From CAZHHH01 sp964532085 (GTDB lineage: Bacteria; Bacteroidota; Bacteroidia; Bacteroidales; Marinilabiliaceae), in contig CAZHHH010000008.1 in NCBI GenBank assembly GCA_964532085.1, positions 1 to 44,480 on the forward strand: DNA of 44,480 bases, written 5' to 3'. This document shows, piece by piece, positions 8,596 to 16,905 of the stretch (positions within the stretch are counted from its first letter, which is position 1; every line of letters starts with the position of its first letter). Both the position numbers and the translations under genes were made by a program. The notes beneath the pieces were generated by a model that saw nothing but the letters and a program-made list of their open reading frames with translations, had not been told where the DNA came from and made no database searches.

Positions 8596-9138
8596 ATGAA
8601 AAAAGAAATAACATTTACAATATTCTCTGAAAATCGTGTAGGAATTCTAACATTAGTAACAAATGTTTTTACACAAAGAAATGTCAATATTGAAAGTTTG
8701 ACAACTTCAGAGTCATCAATAGCTGGAATCCATAAATTTACTATTGAAACAAATATTACAGATAAGCAAGCTGAAAATATAGCTGCCCAAATAGAGAAAA
8801 AAATTGATGTTATAAAAGTATATTTTTATAAACAAGATGAAATTATACATCAAGAAATAGCTCTCTATAAAGTCAATTCTGAAAAATTGTTTGAAGGAAA
8901 TGAAGTAGAAACTCTTGTGAGAAAATATGGAGCAAGAATACTGGAAGTAAACGAAAGATTTGTAGTAATTGAAAAAACTGGTCATAAAGAGGAGACACAA
9001 CAACTATTTGAAGAGTTAAATAAGTTTGGGGTAACTCAATTTACAAGATCAGGAAGAATCGCAATTACAAAAGCAAAAACAGAATTCTTAGATCAATATC
9101 TTGAAGAGATAGAGGAGAGGCAATTAAAATTAAATTAG
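8596..9138 (+). CDS. ilvN: Acetolactate synthase small (regulatory) subunit
   Basis: This 180-residue protein carries an N-terminal ACT domain (residues about 4-75, beginning KEITFTIFSENRVGILTLVTNVF) followed by the conserved C-terminal ALS small-subunit domain. It binds and activates the IlvB catalytic subunit and confers feedback inhibition by valine in the family. The gene follows ilvB by 82 nt and precedes ilvC by 36 nt, consistent with co-transcription. A TAAATTTG at 8552-8559 within the ilvB-ilvN spacer resembles a -7 box and could be a weak internal promoter, but no matching -33 element was found. Confidence 0.95.
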   Translation: MKKEITFTIFSENRVGILTLVTNVFTQRNVNIESLTTSESSIAGIHKFTIETNITDKQAENIAAQIEKKIDVIKVYFYKQDEIIHQEIALYKVNSEKLFEGNEVETLVRKYGARILEVNERFVVIEKTGHKEETQQLFEELNKFGVTQFTRSGRIAITKAKTEFLDQYLEEIEERQLKLN

Positions 9139-9174
9139 TAAATAAATTAACACTATTAATAATTCAATTAAATT

Positions 9175-10221
9175 ATGGCAATAATTAATTTCGGGGGAAC
9201 CGATGAAAATGTAGTAACAAGAGACGAGTTTCCATTAGAAAAAGCACGTGAGGTGCTAAAAGATGAGGTAATCGCTGTAATCGGTTATGGCGTTCAGGGA
9301 CCAGGACAAGCATTAAATCTTAAAGACAACGGTTTTAATGTAATCATCGGACAGAGAAAAGAATCAAAAACTTGGGATAAAGCTATCGCAGATGGTTGGG
9401 TTCCAGGTGAAACTCTTTTCCCAATCGAAGAGGCTTTAGAAAAAGGTACTATTATCCAATATCTTCTTTCAGATGCAGGACAAATTGCAGTATGGCCAAC
9501 TGTAGAAAAATATTTAACTCCAGGTAAAGCGTTATATTTTTCACACGGTTTTGGTATTACTTATAAAGAGCGTACAAATATAGTTCCAGCAGATGATGTT
9601 GACGTGATTTTAGTTGCTCCTAAAGGCTCAGGTACTAGCTTACGTCGTATGTTCCTTGAAGGACGTGGATTGAACTCAAGCTTCGCAATATTCCAAGACG
9701 CAACAGGAAAAGCTAAAGATAGAGCAGTTGCTTTAGGTATCGGTGTTGGTAGTGGATATCTATTTGAAACTACTTTCCAAAAAGAGGTATATAGTGACCT
9801 TACAGGTGAAAGAGGTACATTAATGGGTGCAATTCAAGGTATATTTGCAGCTCAGTATGATGTATTAAGAAAAAATGGTCACTCACCATCAGAGGCTTTC
9901 AACGAAACTGTAGAGGAGTTAACTCAAAGCTTAATGCCACTTGTTGCTGAAAATGGAATGGATTGGATGTATGCAAACTGTTCAACTACAGCACAAAGAG
10001 GTGCACTTGACTGGTGGAAAAAATTCCGTGATGCAACTTTACCAGTGTTCACTGAACTATATGATGAGGTAGCTAAAGGAAACGAAGCACAAAGATCAAT
10101 AGATTCAAATAGTCAAGAAGACTACCGCGTAAAATTAGAGGAGGAACTTGCAGAACTACGTGATTCAGAAATGTGGAGAGCAGGTGCAGCTGTAAGAAAA
10201 TTACGCCCTGAAAATGAATAA
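9175..10221 (+). CDS. ilvC: Ketol-acid reductoisomerase
   Basis: IlvC isomerises and reduces acetolactate or acetohydroxybutyrate to the dihydroxy acids used by IlvD. The 348-residue chain is a class I enzyme: an N-terminal Rossmann domain with GYGVQGPGQA and the cofactor loop GQRKESKTW, then an all-helical knotted domain with the metal ligands Asp208 and Glu212 in DLTGERG. The C-terminal segment (SIDSNSQEDYR...VRKLRPENE) and the overall sequence closely resemble Bacteroides homologues as I remember them. It sits between ilvN and leuA. Codon use appears similar to its neighbours. NADPH versus NADH preference cannot be settled by eye. Confidence 0.97.
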   Translation: MAIINFGGTDENVVTRDEFPLEKAREVLKDEVIAVIGYGVQGPGQALNLKDNGFNVIIGQRKESKTWDKAIADGWVPGETLFPIEEALEKGTIIQYLLSDAGQIAVWPTVEKYLTPGKALYFSHGFGITYKERTNIVPADDVDVILVAPKGSGTSLRRMFLEGRGLNSSFAIFQDATGKAKDRAVALGIGVGSGYLFETTFQKEVYSDLTGERGTLMGAIQGIFAAQYDVLRKNGHSPSEAFNETVEELTQSLMPLVAENGMDWMYANCSTTAQRGALDWWKKFRDATLPVFTELYDEVAKGNEAQRSIDSNSQEDYRVKLEEELAELRDSEMWRAGAAVRKLRPENE

Positions 10222-10281
10222 TTAAATATATTTTCGAAAGTATATTAAAATACTTATATAAAATATTATTACTCCTAAAAA

Positions 10282-10313
10282 CCTAAAGGGATCTTAAAGC
10301 CCCCTTTAGGGGG
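10282..10313. repeat. Inverted repeat in the ilvC-leuA spacer
   Basis: CCTAAAGGG at 10282-10290 pairs perfectly with CCCTTTAGG at 10302-10310 (9 bp, 11-nt loop), and a nested CCCCC-TTTA-GGGGG hairpin lies at 10300-10313. It is followed by GTTGGGGGTTA rather than a T-run. The GC content stands out in this AT-rich genome. It could be an RNA processing or stability hairpin inside the operon or a dispersed palindromic repeat. Confidence 0.5.
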
Positions 10314-10405
10314 TTGGGGGTTAATATAATCTCGAAATTATAAAAACATCAAAAAATAAATTATCTGACCAGAAACCAGATTTTCATAAATAAAAAGATA
10401 AAACT

Positions 10406-11905
10406 ATGAGTAACAATAGAGTCTATATTTTTGATACTACATTGAGAGATGGCGAGCAAGTGCCAGGATGTCAGTTGAATACCATTGAAAAAATAGAAGT
10501 GGCACGCCAACTCGAAAAACTAGGTGTGGACGTTATTGAAGCTGGTTTCCCAATTTCCAGTCCAGGCGATTTTAACTCGGTGGTAGAAATATCAAAAGCC
10601 GTTACAAACCCAACTATTTGTGCTCTTACAAGAGCCGTAAAAAAAGATATTGAAGTTGCAGCTGATGCTTTAAAATATGCAAAAAGAGGCAGAATTCACA
10701 CTGGTATAGGTACTTCACCTTACCACATATATAGTAAGCTAAACTCAAATCCAGAAGAAATTATTGAAAGAGCAATTGAGGCTGTAAAATATGCAAAAAC
10801 ATTTGTTGAAGATGTTGAATTTTATGCCGAAGATGCTGGAAGATCTGATAATGAATATTTAGCAAGAGTTGTTGAGGCTGTTATTAAAGCCGGTGCAACT
10901 GTAATAAACATACCTGATACAACAGGATACTGTCTGCCAGACCAATATGGAGCTAAAATTGCATATCTGATGAACAATGTGCCAAATATTGATAAGGCTA
11001 TATTGTCAACTCACTGCCACAACGATTTAGGAATGGCAACTGCAAACTCTATTTCTGGTATTATAAATGGAGCAAGACAGGTAGAGGTAACAATGAATGG
11101 TATTGGCGAAAGAGCAGGAAACACTTCTTTAGAAGAGGTTGTGATGACTCTTAAATGCCATCAAGATTTGAACTTAATTACCGGAATTGATACTAAACAA
11201 ATTGTAAAAACTTCTAATTTAGTATCAACTTTAATGAGAATGCCAATTCAGCCAAACAAGGCTATTGTTGGTAGAAATGCTTTTGCTCACTCATCTGGAA
11301 TACATCAAGATGGCGTATTAAAAAATAGAGAGACGTATGAAATTATCGACCCAGCAGAGGTTGGTGTTAAAGAGTCGTCAATTATTTTAACAGCTAGAAG
11401 TGGTAGAGCTGCCCTTAAACACCATTTAGATTTGTTGGGGTTTGAGCAAGAACCAGAAGAATTTGAAAAAACTTATCATAAATTCTTAGATTTAGCTGAT
11501 AAGAAAAAAGATATTACAGAAGAGGACTTAGAAGTACTTGTTGGTACTGAAAGAACAGCTTCTAAGAGAAAGATAAAATTAGAATCTTTACAAGTGTTAT
11601 GTGGAAAATCAACTATACCATCTGCAACTGTTCAAGTTAGTTTTGATGGAGATTCATTTGTGGAGACAGCAACAGGAAATGGACCTATTGATGCGGCATT
11701 TACAGCTGTAAAGGCACTTGTAAAACGAAAAGTAAGACTTGAAGAGTTCTTAATTCAAGCTATTACTAGAGGAAGTGATGACCAAGGAAAAGTTCACGTA
11801 CAAATTGAGCATCAAGGTGATATATATTATGGCTTCTCAGCACACACTGATATTGTAACAGCATCTGTAGAGGCCTTTTTAGACGCTTTAAGCAAGATAC
11901 ATTAA
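10406..11905 (+). CDS. leuA: 2-isopropylmalate synthase
   Basis: LeuA condenses acetyl-CoA with 2-oxoisovalerate, the first committed step of leucine synthesis. The 499-residue protein has the DRE-TIM catalytic barrel with DTTLRDGEQ near the start, the metal-binding STHCHNDLG motif, NGIGERAGN, and HSSGIHQDG, followed by a C-terminal regulatory LeuA dimer domain (about 385-499) that mediates leucine feedback in the family. Positions that set substrate in this superfamily read as an isopropylmalate synthase (GTSPYH and EFYAEDAGRS), unlike the paralogue at 14179. It is separated from ilvC by 184 nt, the longest spacer in the ilv half of the operon, but no separate promoter was recognised. Confidence 0.95.
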   Translation: MSNNRVYIFDTTLRDGEQVPGCQLNTIEKIEVARQLEKLGVDVIEAGFPISSPGDFNSVVEISKAVTNPTICALTRAVKKDIEVAADALKYAKRGRIHTGIGTSPYHIYSKLNSNPEEIIERAIEAVKYAKTFVEDVEFYAEDAGRSDNEYLARVVEAVIKAGATVINIPDTTGYCLPDQYGAKIAYLMNNVPNIDKAILSTHCHNDLGMATANSISGIINGARQVEVTMNGIGERAGNTSLEEVVMTLKCHQDLNLITGIDTKQIVKTSNLVSTLMRMPIQPNKAIVGRNAFAHSSGIHQDGVLKNRETYEIIDPAEVGVKESSIILTARSGRAALKHHLDLLGFEQEPEEFEKTYHKFLDLADKKKDITEEDLEVLVGTERTASKRKIKLESLQVLCGKSTIPSATVQVSFDGDSFVETATGNGPIDAAFTAVKALVKRKVRLEEFLIQAITRGSDDQGKVHVQIEHQGDIYYGFSAHTDIVTASVEAFLDALSKIH

Positions 11906-11952
11906 GATTAGAAAAAGAGATTATTTAAAAAACTATTAAAAATTTAGATATT

Positions 11953-13353
11953 TTGGCTGGAAAAACATTATTCGACAAAATTTGGGATAGCCACGTTGTG
12001 GACAATGTGGAAGGTGGTCCCAGTGTATTGTATATAGATCGTCATTTTATTCATGAAGTGACTAGTCCGCAAGCTTTTGCAGGAATGAATGAAAGAGGAG
12101 TAAAAGCACGTCGCCCTGAAAAAACAGTGGCTACTGCAGACCATAACATTCCTACAATTGATCAGCATTTACCGATACAAGAGGAATTAAGCAGATTTCA
12201 AGTAAATAAGTTGAAAGAAAATGCTGAAGAGCACGGAATAGAGCTGTACGGACTTAATCATCCATACAACGGTATTGTACACGTTATTGGACCTGAGTTA
12301 GGAATTACTCAACCTAATATGACAATAGTTTGTGGAGATAGCCATACATCAACTCATGGTGCATTTGGAACTATTGCGTTTGGAATTGGAACAAGTGAGG
12401 TTGAAATGGTGCTTACAACTCAATGTTTAATGCAATCTCGACCAAAAACAATGAGAATAAATATTGAGGGAGAATTGAAGGAAGGTGTTGTGTCAAAAGA
12501 TATTATCCTTTATATAATCTCTCAAATCTCAACAAGTGGTGCTACTGGATATTTTGTAGAATATGCAGGCTCAGCAATTAGAAGTTTATCAATGGAAGCA
12601 CGAATGACAATATGTAATATGAGTATTGAAATGGGTGCACGTGGTGGATTAATTGCTCCAGATGAGACAACTTTTGAATATGTAAAAGGTAGAGAGTTTG
12701 CGCCAACTGGTGAAGAGTGGGAAAAGAAACTTGCAGAGTGGAAAAAATTACCATCTGACCCTGATGCTGTTTTTGATAAAGAATTGACTTATAAAGCTGA
12801 AGATATTGAGCCAATGATAACTTACGGAACAAACCCAGGTATGGGTGTAGGTATTACAGAAAATGTTCCAACACTTGACTCTATCGAAAGCTCATCACAA
12901 AATAGCTTTAAAAAATCATTGGAATATATGGCCTATAATCCAGGTGATGCAATGATTGGTAAAAAAGTTGACTATGTTTTTGTTGGTAGCTGTACCAATG
13001 GAAGAATAGAAGATTTAAGAATGTTCACTGACTTTGTGAAAGGTAAGAAAAAAGCTGACAACGTCGAGGTGTGGATAGTTCCAGGAAGTAAGCAAGTAGA
13101 AAAACAAGCTGAAGATGAGGGATTAGTAAAAATATTAGAAGATGCAGGATTTGTAATGCGTCAACCTGGTTGTTCAGCATGTTTAGCAATGAATGAGGAT
13201 AAAATTCCAGAAGGAAAATATGCAGTATCAACTTCAAATAGAAACTTTGAAGGTCGTCAAGGACCAGGCGCAAGAACAATGTTGGCAAGTCCGCTAACAG
13301 CTGCAGCTGCTGCATTGACAGGGGTTGTTACTGATCCAAGAACTTTATTGTAA
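11953..13353 (+). CDS. leuC: 3-isopropylmalate dehydratase large subunit
   Basis: LeuC with LeuD isomerises 2-isopropylmalate to 3-isopropylmalate, and the same pair can isomerise citramalate. The 466 residues carry the [4Fe-4S] ligands of the aconitase family: Cys347 in VGSCTNG, and Cys407 and Cys410 in PGCSAC. The start is TTG at 11953: the sequence after it (MAGKTLFDKIWDSHVV) aligns with the normal LeuC N-terminus, no in-frame ATG lies just upstream, and the next Met is too far inside. A TTG start may lower translation relative to leuD, although the subunits act together. The gene follows leuA by 47 nt. Confidence 0.95.
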   Translation: MAGKTLFDKIWDSHVVDNVEGGPSVLYIDRHFIHEVTSPQAFAGMNERGVKARRPEKTVATADHNIPTIDQHLPIQEELSRFQVNKLKENAEEHGIELYGLNHPYNGIVHVIGPELGITQPNMTIVCGDSHTSTHGAFGTIAFGIGTSEVEMVLTTQCLMQSRPKTMRINIEGELKEGVVSKDIILYIISQISTSGATGYFVEYAGSAIRSLSMEARMTICNMSIEMGARGGLIAPDETTFEYVKGREFAPTGEEWEKKLAEWKKLPSDPDAVFDKELTYKAEDIEPMITYGTNPGMGVGITENVPTLDSIESSSQNSFKKSLEYMAYNPGDAMIGKKVDYVFVGSCTNGRIEDLRMFTDFVKGKKKADNVEVWIVPGSKQVEKQAEDEGLVKILEDAGFVMRQPGCSACLAMNEDKIPEGKYAVSTSNRNFEGRQGPGARTMLASPLTAAAAALTGVVTDPRTLL

Positions 13354-13388
13354 TTTTATTTGAAACTAAAAAATTAAAAATAGAAAAA

Positions 13389-13985
13389 ATGGCTATAGAT
13401 AAATTCGTAACAGTAGAATCAAGCTGTGTACCTTTGCCAATTGAGAACGTTGATACAGACCAAATTATACCAGCACGTTTTTTAAAAGCAACAACCAAAG
13501 AAGGATTTGGTGACAACTTATTTAGAGACTGGAGATATGATAAGGCAGGAAATCCAAAAGAGGATTTTGTATTAAACCAATCTACATATAGCGGTCAAAT
13601 ACTTGTGGCTGGAAAAAACTTCGGTAGTGGCTCAAGTCGCGAACATGCTGCATGGGCAGTATATGGATATGGGTTTAAAGTGGTTGTATCTAGCTTCTTT
13701 GCTGATATATTCAAAAATAATGCACTAAATAATGGACTGTTACCGGTGCAAGTTTCTGATGCTTTCTTAGACAAGTTATTTGTTGAAATAGAAAAAGACC
13801 CTAAAACAATCGTCAAGGTTGATTTAGAGAATGAAACAATTAGCATTCCATCAGAAAATGTATCAGAAAAATTCGAAATTAATGCATATAAAAAAGAGTG
13901 TCTAATCAATGGATATGATGATATAGACTATCTAATTAGCATTAAAGACAAAATTGAAGCATGGGAAAAAGAAAATGCTAAATAA
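13389..13985 (+). CDS. leuD: 3-isopropylmalate dehydratase small subunit
   Basis: LeuD supplies the swivelling domain that completes the LeuCD active site. The 198-residue length is normal. Signatures include VDTDQIIPARFLK near residue 20 and NFGSGSSREHAAWAV around residue 76, both typical of the small subunit. It starts 35 nt after leuC. Because the next gene encodes a citramalate synthase-type enzyme, LeuCD here may serve both the leucine pathway and the citramalate route to isoleucine; this dual use is known in other bacteria and archaea and is inferred for this organism. Confidence 0.95.
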   Translation: MAIDKFVTVESSCVPLPIENVDTDQIIPARFLKATTKEGFGDNLFRDWRYDKAGNPKEDFVLNQSTYSGQILVAGKNFGSGSSREHAAWAVYGYGFKVVVSSFFADIFKNNALNNGLLPVQVSDAFLDKLFVEIEKDPKTIVKVDLENETISIPSENVSEKFEINAYKKECLINGYDDIDYLISIKDKIEAWEKENAK

Positions 13986-14019
13986 TACCATAATTATATA
14001 TGGGATATTTATAAAAAAT

Positions 14020-14051
14020 AATCGGAGATGTTTGCTTTAACACCTCCGATT
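14020..14051. repeat. Hairpin between leuD and cimA
   Basis: AATCGGAGATGTT at 14020-14032 is complementary to AACACCTCCGATT at 14039-14051 except at one position (13-bp stem, 6-nt loop). No T-run follows on the plus strand, so it is probably not a terminator. It may protect an mRNA end or moderate read-through into cimA. A 10-codon ORF (MFALTPPITL, 14028-14060) overlaps it and may be chance. Confidence 0.55.
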
Positions 14052-14178
14052 ACTCTATAAATAAAGAAGAATCTACTACAACCGCATAAAGAAATTTTAA
14101 AAAAGTTGAAGAACCAATAAAGGGGAGTTTTCAAACTAAATTTAAAAGAAAATTAACCTTGCTGAAAAAAATAAAAAA

Positions 14179-15720
14179 ATGGCTTCAATAGAGATAATGG
14201 ACACCACTCTTCGTGACGGTGAACAGACAACAGGGGTATCATTTAGTGAATCAGAAAAATTAACTATTGCTAAACTGCTTTTAGAAAAATTAAAAGTAGA
14301 TAGAATAGAAATAGCTTCTGCCAAAGTGTCAACAGGCGAATTTAATGCTGTTAAAAGAATTACTAACTGGGCTAAAGAAAATAATCATCTCGAAAAAATA
14401 GAGGTTTTAGGTTTTGTAGATAATTGTGATTCGCTAGAATGGATAACTGAAGCAGGTGGAAAAGTGCTAAATTTATTAACAAAAGGCTCTCTAAAACACC
14501 TAGAAGGACAGCTCAGAAAAACTCCCGAACAGCATATTTTAGATGTAAAGAAAATATTAGACGAGGCAGAAAAAAGAGATATTTACGTAAATGTTTACCT
14601 CGAAGATTGGTCCAATGGTATGATTGATTCGCGTGAGTATGTTTACCAAATGATTGATTTCTTGTCTAAAGAGAGGGTGGAAAGGATTATGCTACCCGAT
14701 ACATTGGGGATTCTAAATCCTGATCAAACAACAGAATTTTGCTCAGATATTACAAAAAGATATCCAAATACTCACTTTGATTTTCATGCACATAATGATT
14801 ATGACTTATCTGTCGCCAATGTATATATGGCAATAAAGGCAGGTATAAAAGGTGTGCATACTACCGTAAATGGTTTAGGCGAAAGAGCTGGAAATGCACC
14901 AGTGGCAAGTATATTGGGAATTCTTAAAGACCATCTGAATGTTAAAACAAAAATTGATGAGTCAAAGTTGACCAAAATTTCAAAAATGGTCGAATCATTT
15001 AGCGGAATCAGAATTCCAAATAATAAACCTCTTACAGGAGAGTACGTTTTTACTCAATGTAGTGGAGTTCACGCAGATGGTGATAATAAAGATAATCTAT
15101 ATTTTAATGCTCTTCTACCCGAGAGATTTGGAAGAGTGAGACAGTATGCTCTAGGAAAAACTTCTGGAAGAGCTAATGTTCTAAAGAATCTACAAGACCT
15201 TGGAATTGAGTTAAATTCTGAGGACTTAAAGAAAGTTACACAAAGAATAACCGAACTTGGGGATAAAAAACAGTCGGTTTCTGTAGAAGATTTACCATTT
15301 ATTATATCAGATGTTTTAAAAAGTGAGGGCACTAAGGAGTCTATAAAACTTCAAAACTACTCTTTGAGTTTAGCAAGAGGAATGAAGCCAGTGGCCAGTG
15401 TTAAAATTAAGATTGATGATGAAACATACACCGAAACAGCAGTTGGCGATGGTCAATATGACGCATTTATGAAAGCTGTTTGGATAATTTATGAAAAATT
15501 AGGTAAATCACATCCAAAACTAACAGATTACACAGTAGCAATTCCTCCAGGAGGAAAAACAGATGCGCTAGTCGAAACAGTTATTACATGGGAACACAAT
15601 GGCTACGAATTTAAAACTCGAGGATTAGATGCTGACCAAACTGAAGCTGCAATTATTGCAACGCTAAAAATGTTGAATATTGTAGAAAACAATGATTTTA
15701 AAGTGAAGAAAATAATATAA
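14179..15720 (+). CDS. cimA: (R)-citramalate synthase (LeuA-family paralogue)
   Basis: The 513-residue protein is a second DRE-TIM synthase of the LeuA family with its own C-terminal LeuA regulatory domain (about 390-500). Catalytic Arg12 and Asp13 lie in DTTLRDGEQ and the metal site in HFDFHAHNDYD. Compared from memory with the characterised Leptospira citramalate synthase, the three residues that shape its pyruvate pocket (Leu81, Leu104, Tyr144) are present here as Leu77, Leu100 and Tyr140, and long blocks such as VLNLLTKGS and NVYLEDWSNG agree. I therefore prefer condensation of pyruvate with acetyl-CoA to (R)-citramalate, feeding LeuCD and LeuB to give 2-oxobutyrate for isoleucine. The position between leuD and leuB fits. 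Homology to isopropylmalate synthase leaves some doubt. Confidence 0.8.
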   Translation: MASIEIMDTTLRDGEQTTGVSFSESEKLTIAKLLLEKLKVDRIEIASAKVSTGEFNAVKRITNWAKENNHLEKIEVLGFVDNCDSLEWITEAGGKVLNLLTKGSLKHLEGQLRKTPEQHILDVKKILDEAEKRDIYVNVYLEDWSNGMIDSREYVYQMIDFLSKERVERIMLPDTLGILNPDQTTEFCSDITKRYPNTHFDFHAHNDYDLSVANVYMAIKAGIKGVHTTVNGLGERAGNAPVASILGILKDHLNVKTKIDESKLTKISKMVESFSGIRIPNNKPLTGEYVFTQCSGVHADGDNKDNLYFNALLPERFGRVRQYALGKTSGRANVLKNLQDLGIELNSEDLKKVTQRITELGDKKQSVSVEDLPFIISDVLKSEGTKESIKLQNYSLSLARGMKPVASVKIKIDDETYTETAVGDGQYDAFMKAVWIIYEKLGKSHPKLTDYTVAIPPGGKTDALVETVITWEHNGYEFKTRGLDADQTEAAIIATLKMLNIVENNDFKVKKII

Positions 15721-15732
15721 AATAAATATAAA

Positions 15733-16800
15733 ATGAAATTAAATATTGCAGTATTGGCTGGGGATGGAATCGGCCCAGAGATTATCAGAGAAGCACTTAA
15801 AGTGACAGATGCTGTTTGTGAAAAATTTGGCCATGAGCTAAATTATAAACATGCTACAACTGGTGCAACAGCAATTGACCAGGTCGGTGACCCATATCCA
15901 GAGGAGACTCATAAAGTTTGTATGGAGAGTGATGCTGTTCTTTTTGGTGCTATTGGAGACCCAAAATATGATAACGACCCAAAAGCAAAAGTAAGACCAG
16001 AGCAGGGATTACTTAGAATGAGAAAGCAATTAGGATTATATGCTAATCTTAGACCTGTAGAGACTTTCGAATCTCTTTTACACAAATCACCACTTCGTCA
16101 AGATTTAGTGAAAGGTGCAAATTTTATGTGCATTAGAGAGTTAACTGGTGGAATATATTTTGGAGAAAAAGGTAGGTCAGATGATGGCGATACAGCTTTC
16201 GACAACTGTGTATATACACGTGAAGAGATTGAAAGAATATTAAAGCTAGGCTTTGAGTATGCTATGAAGCGTAATAAAAAACTTACCATTGTTGATAAAG
16301 CGAATGTATTAGAAACATCACGCTTGTGGAGACAAATTGGTCAAGAAATGGAACCAAATTATCCAGAAGTTGAAACAGAATATATGTTTGTTGATAATGC
16401 AGCTATGAGAATCATTCAGTGGCCAACAAGCTTTGACGTTATGGTAACTGAAAATATGTTTGGTGATATTTTAACTGATGAAGCTTCTGTTATTACTGGT
16501 TCACTTGGACTTTTACCATCCGCTTCAATCGGCTTGCACACAAGTGTTTTTGAACCAATTCACGGCTCATATCCACAAGCTGCAGGTAAAAATATAGCAA
16601 ACCCAGTGGCAACAATACTTTCTGCAGCTATGATGTTTGAATATGCGTTCAATCTTATGGAAGAGGGTAAAGCAATCAGAGATGCTGTTGATGCTTCATT
16701 AAATGAGGCTGTTGTAACTGAGGATATTGCAGGTGAAGGAAAAGCATATTCTACTTCCGAAGTGGGAGATTGGATAGCGAATTATATAAAAAATATGTAG
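15733..16800 (+). CDS. leuB: 3-isopropylmalate dehydrogenase
   Basis: LeuB oxidatively decarboxylates 3-isopropylmalate to 2-oxoisocaproate with NAD; the same reaction on 3-methylmalate yields 2-oxobutyrate. The 355-residue chain has the family signatures LAGDGIGPEI at the N-terminus, the substrate arginines in LRPVETF and CIRELTGGIYFGE, the metal-binding NMFGDILTDEAS, and the NAD-binding EPIHGSYPQAAGKNIANP. It begins 12 nt after cimA and is the last gene of the operon, with a strong terminator starting 11 nt after its stop. Confidence 0.97.
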   Translation: MKLNIAVLAGDGIGPEIIREALKVTDAVCEKFGHELNYKHATTGATAIDQVGDPYPEETHKVCMESDAVLFGAIGDPKYDNDPKAKVRPEQGLLRMRKQLGLYANLRPVETFESLLHKSPLRQDLVKGANFMCIRELTGGIYFGEKGRSDDGDTAFDNCVYTREEIERILKLGFEYAMKRNKKLTIVDKANVLETSRLWRQIGQEMEPNYPEVETEYMFVDNAAMRIIQWPTSFDVMVTENMFGDILTDEASVITGSLGLLPSASIGLHTSVFEPIHGSYPQAAGKNIANPVATILSAAMMFEYAFNLMEEGKAIRDAVDASLNEAVVTEDIAGEGKAYSTSEVGDWIANYIKNM

Positions 16801-16811
16801 TATATTTTACT

Positions 16812-16849
16812 AAAAAGGATGTCTAAGAGTAAACAGACATCCTTTTTTT
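16812..16849 (+). terminator. Intrinsic terminator after leuB
   Basis: A 13-bp stem (16812-16824 with 16835-16847: AAAAAGGATGTCT and its complement) with a 10-nt loop runs into a T-run ending at 16849. It closes the ilv-leu operon. Confidence 0.9.
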
Positions 16850-16871
16850 ATGAAACTTGATTTCTAAAGCA

Positions 16872-16879
16872 TAAATTTG
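16872..16879 (+). promoter_or_regulatory. Candidate -7 box for the lipoprotein pair
   Basis: TAAATTTG matches the Bacteroidetes -7 consensus and lies 26 bp before the ATG at 16906, just after the leuB terminator. No clear TTTG -33 element was found at the expected distance. Confidence 0.45.
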
Positions 16880-16905
16880 TACTTGCAAATATCAAAAAAA
16901 GTAAA

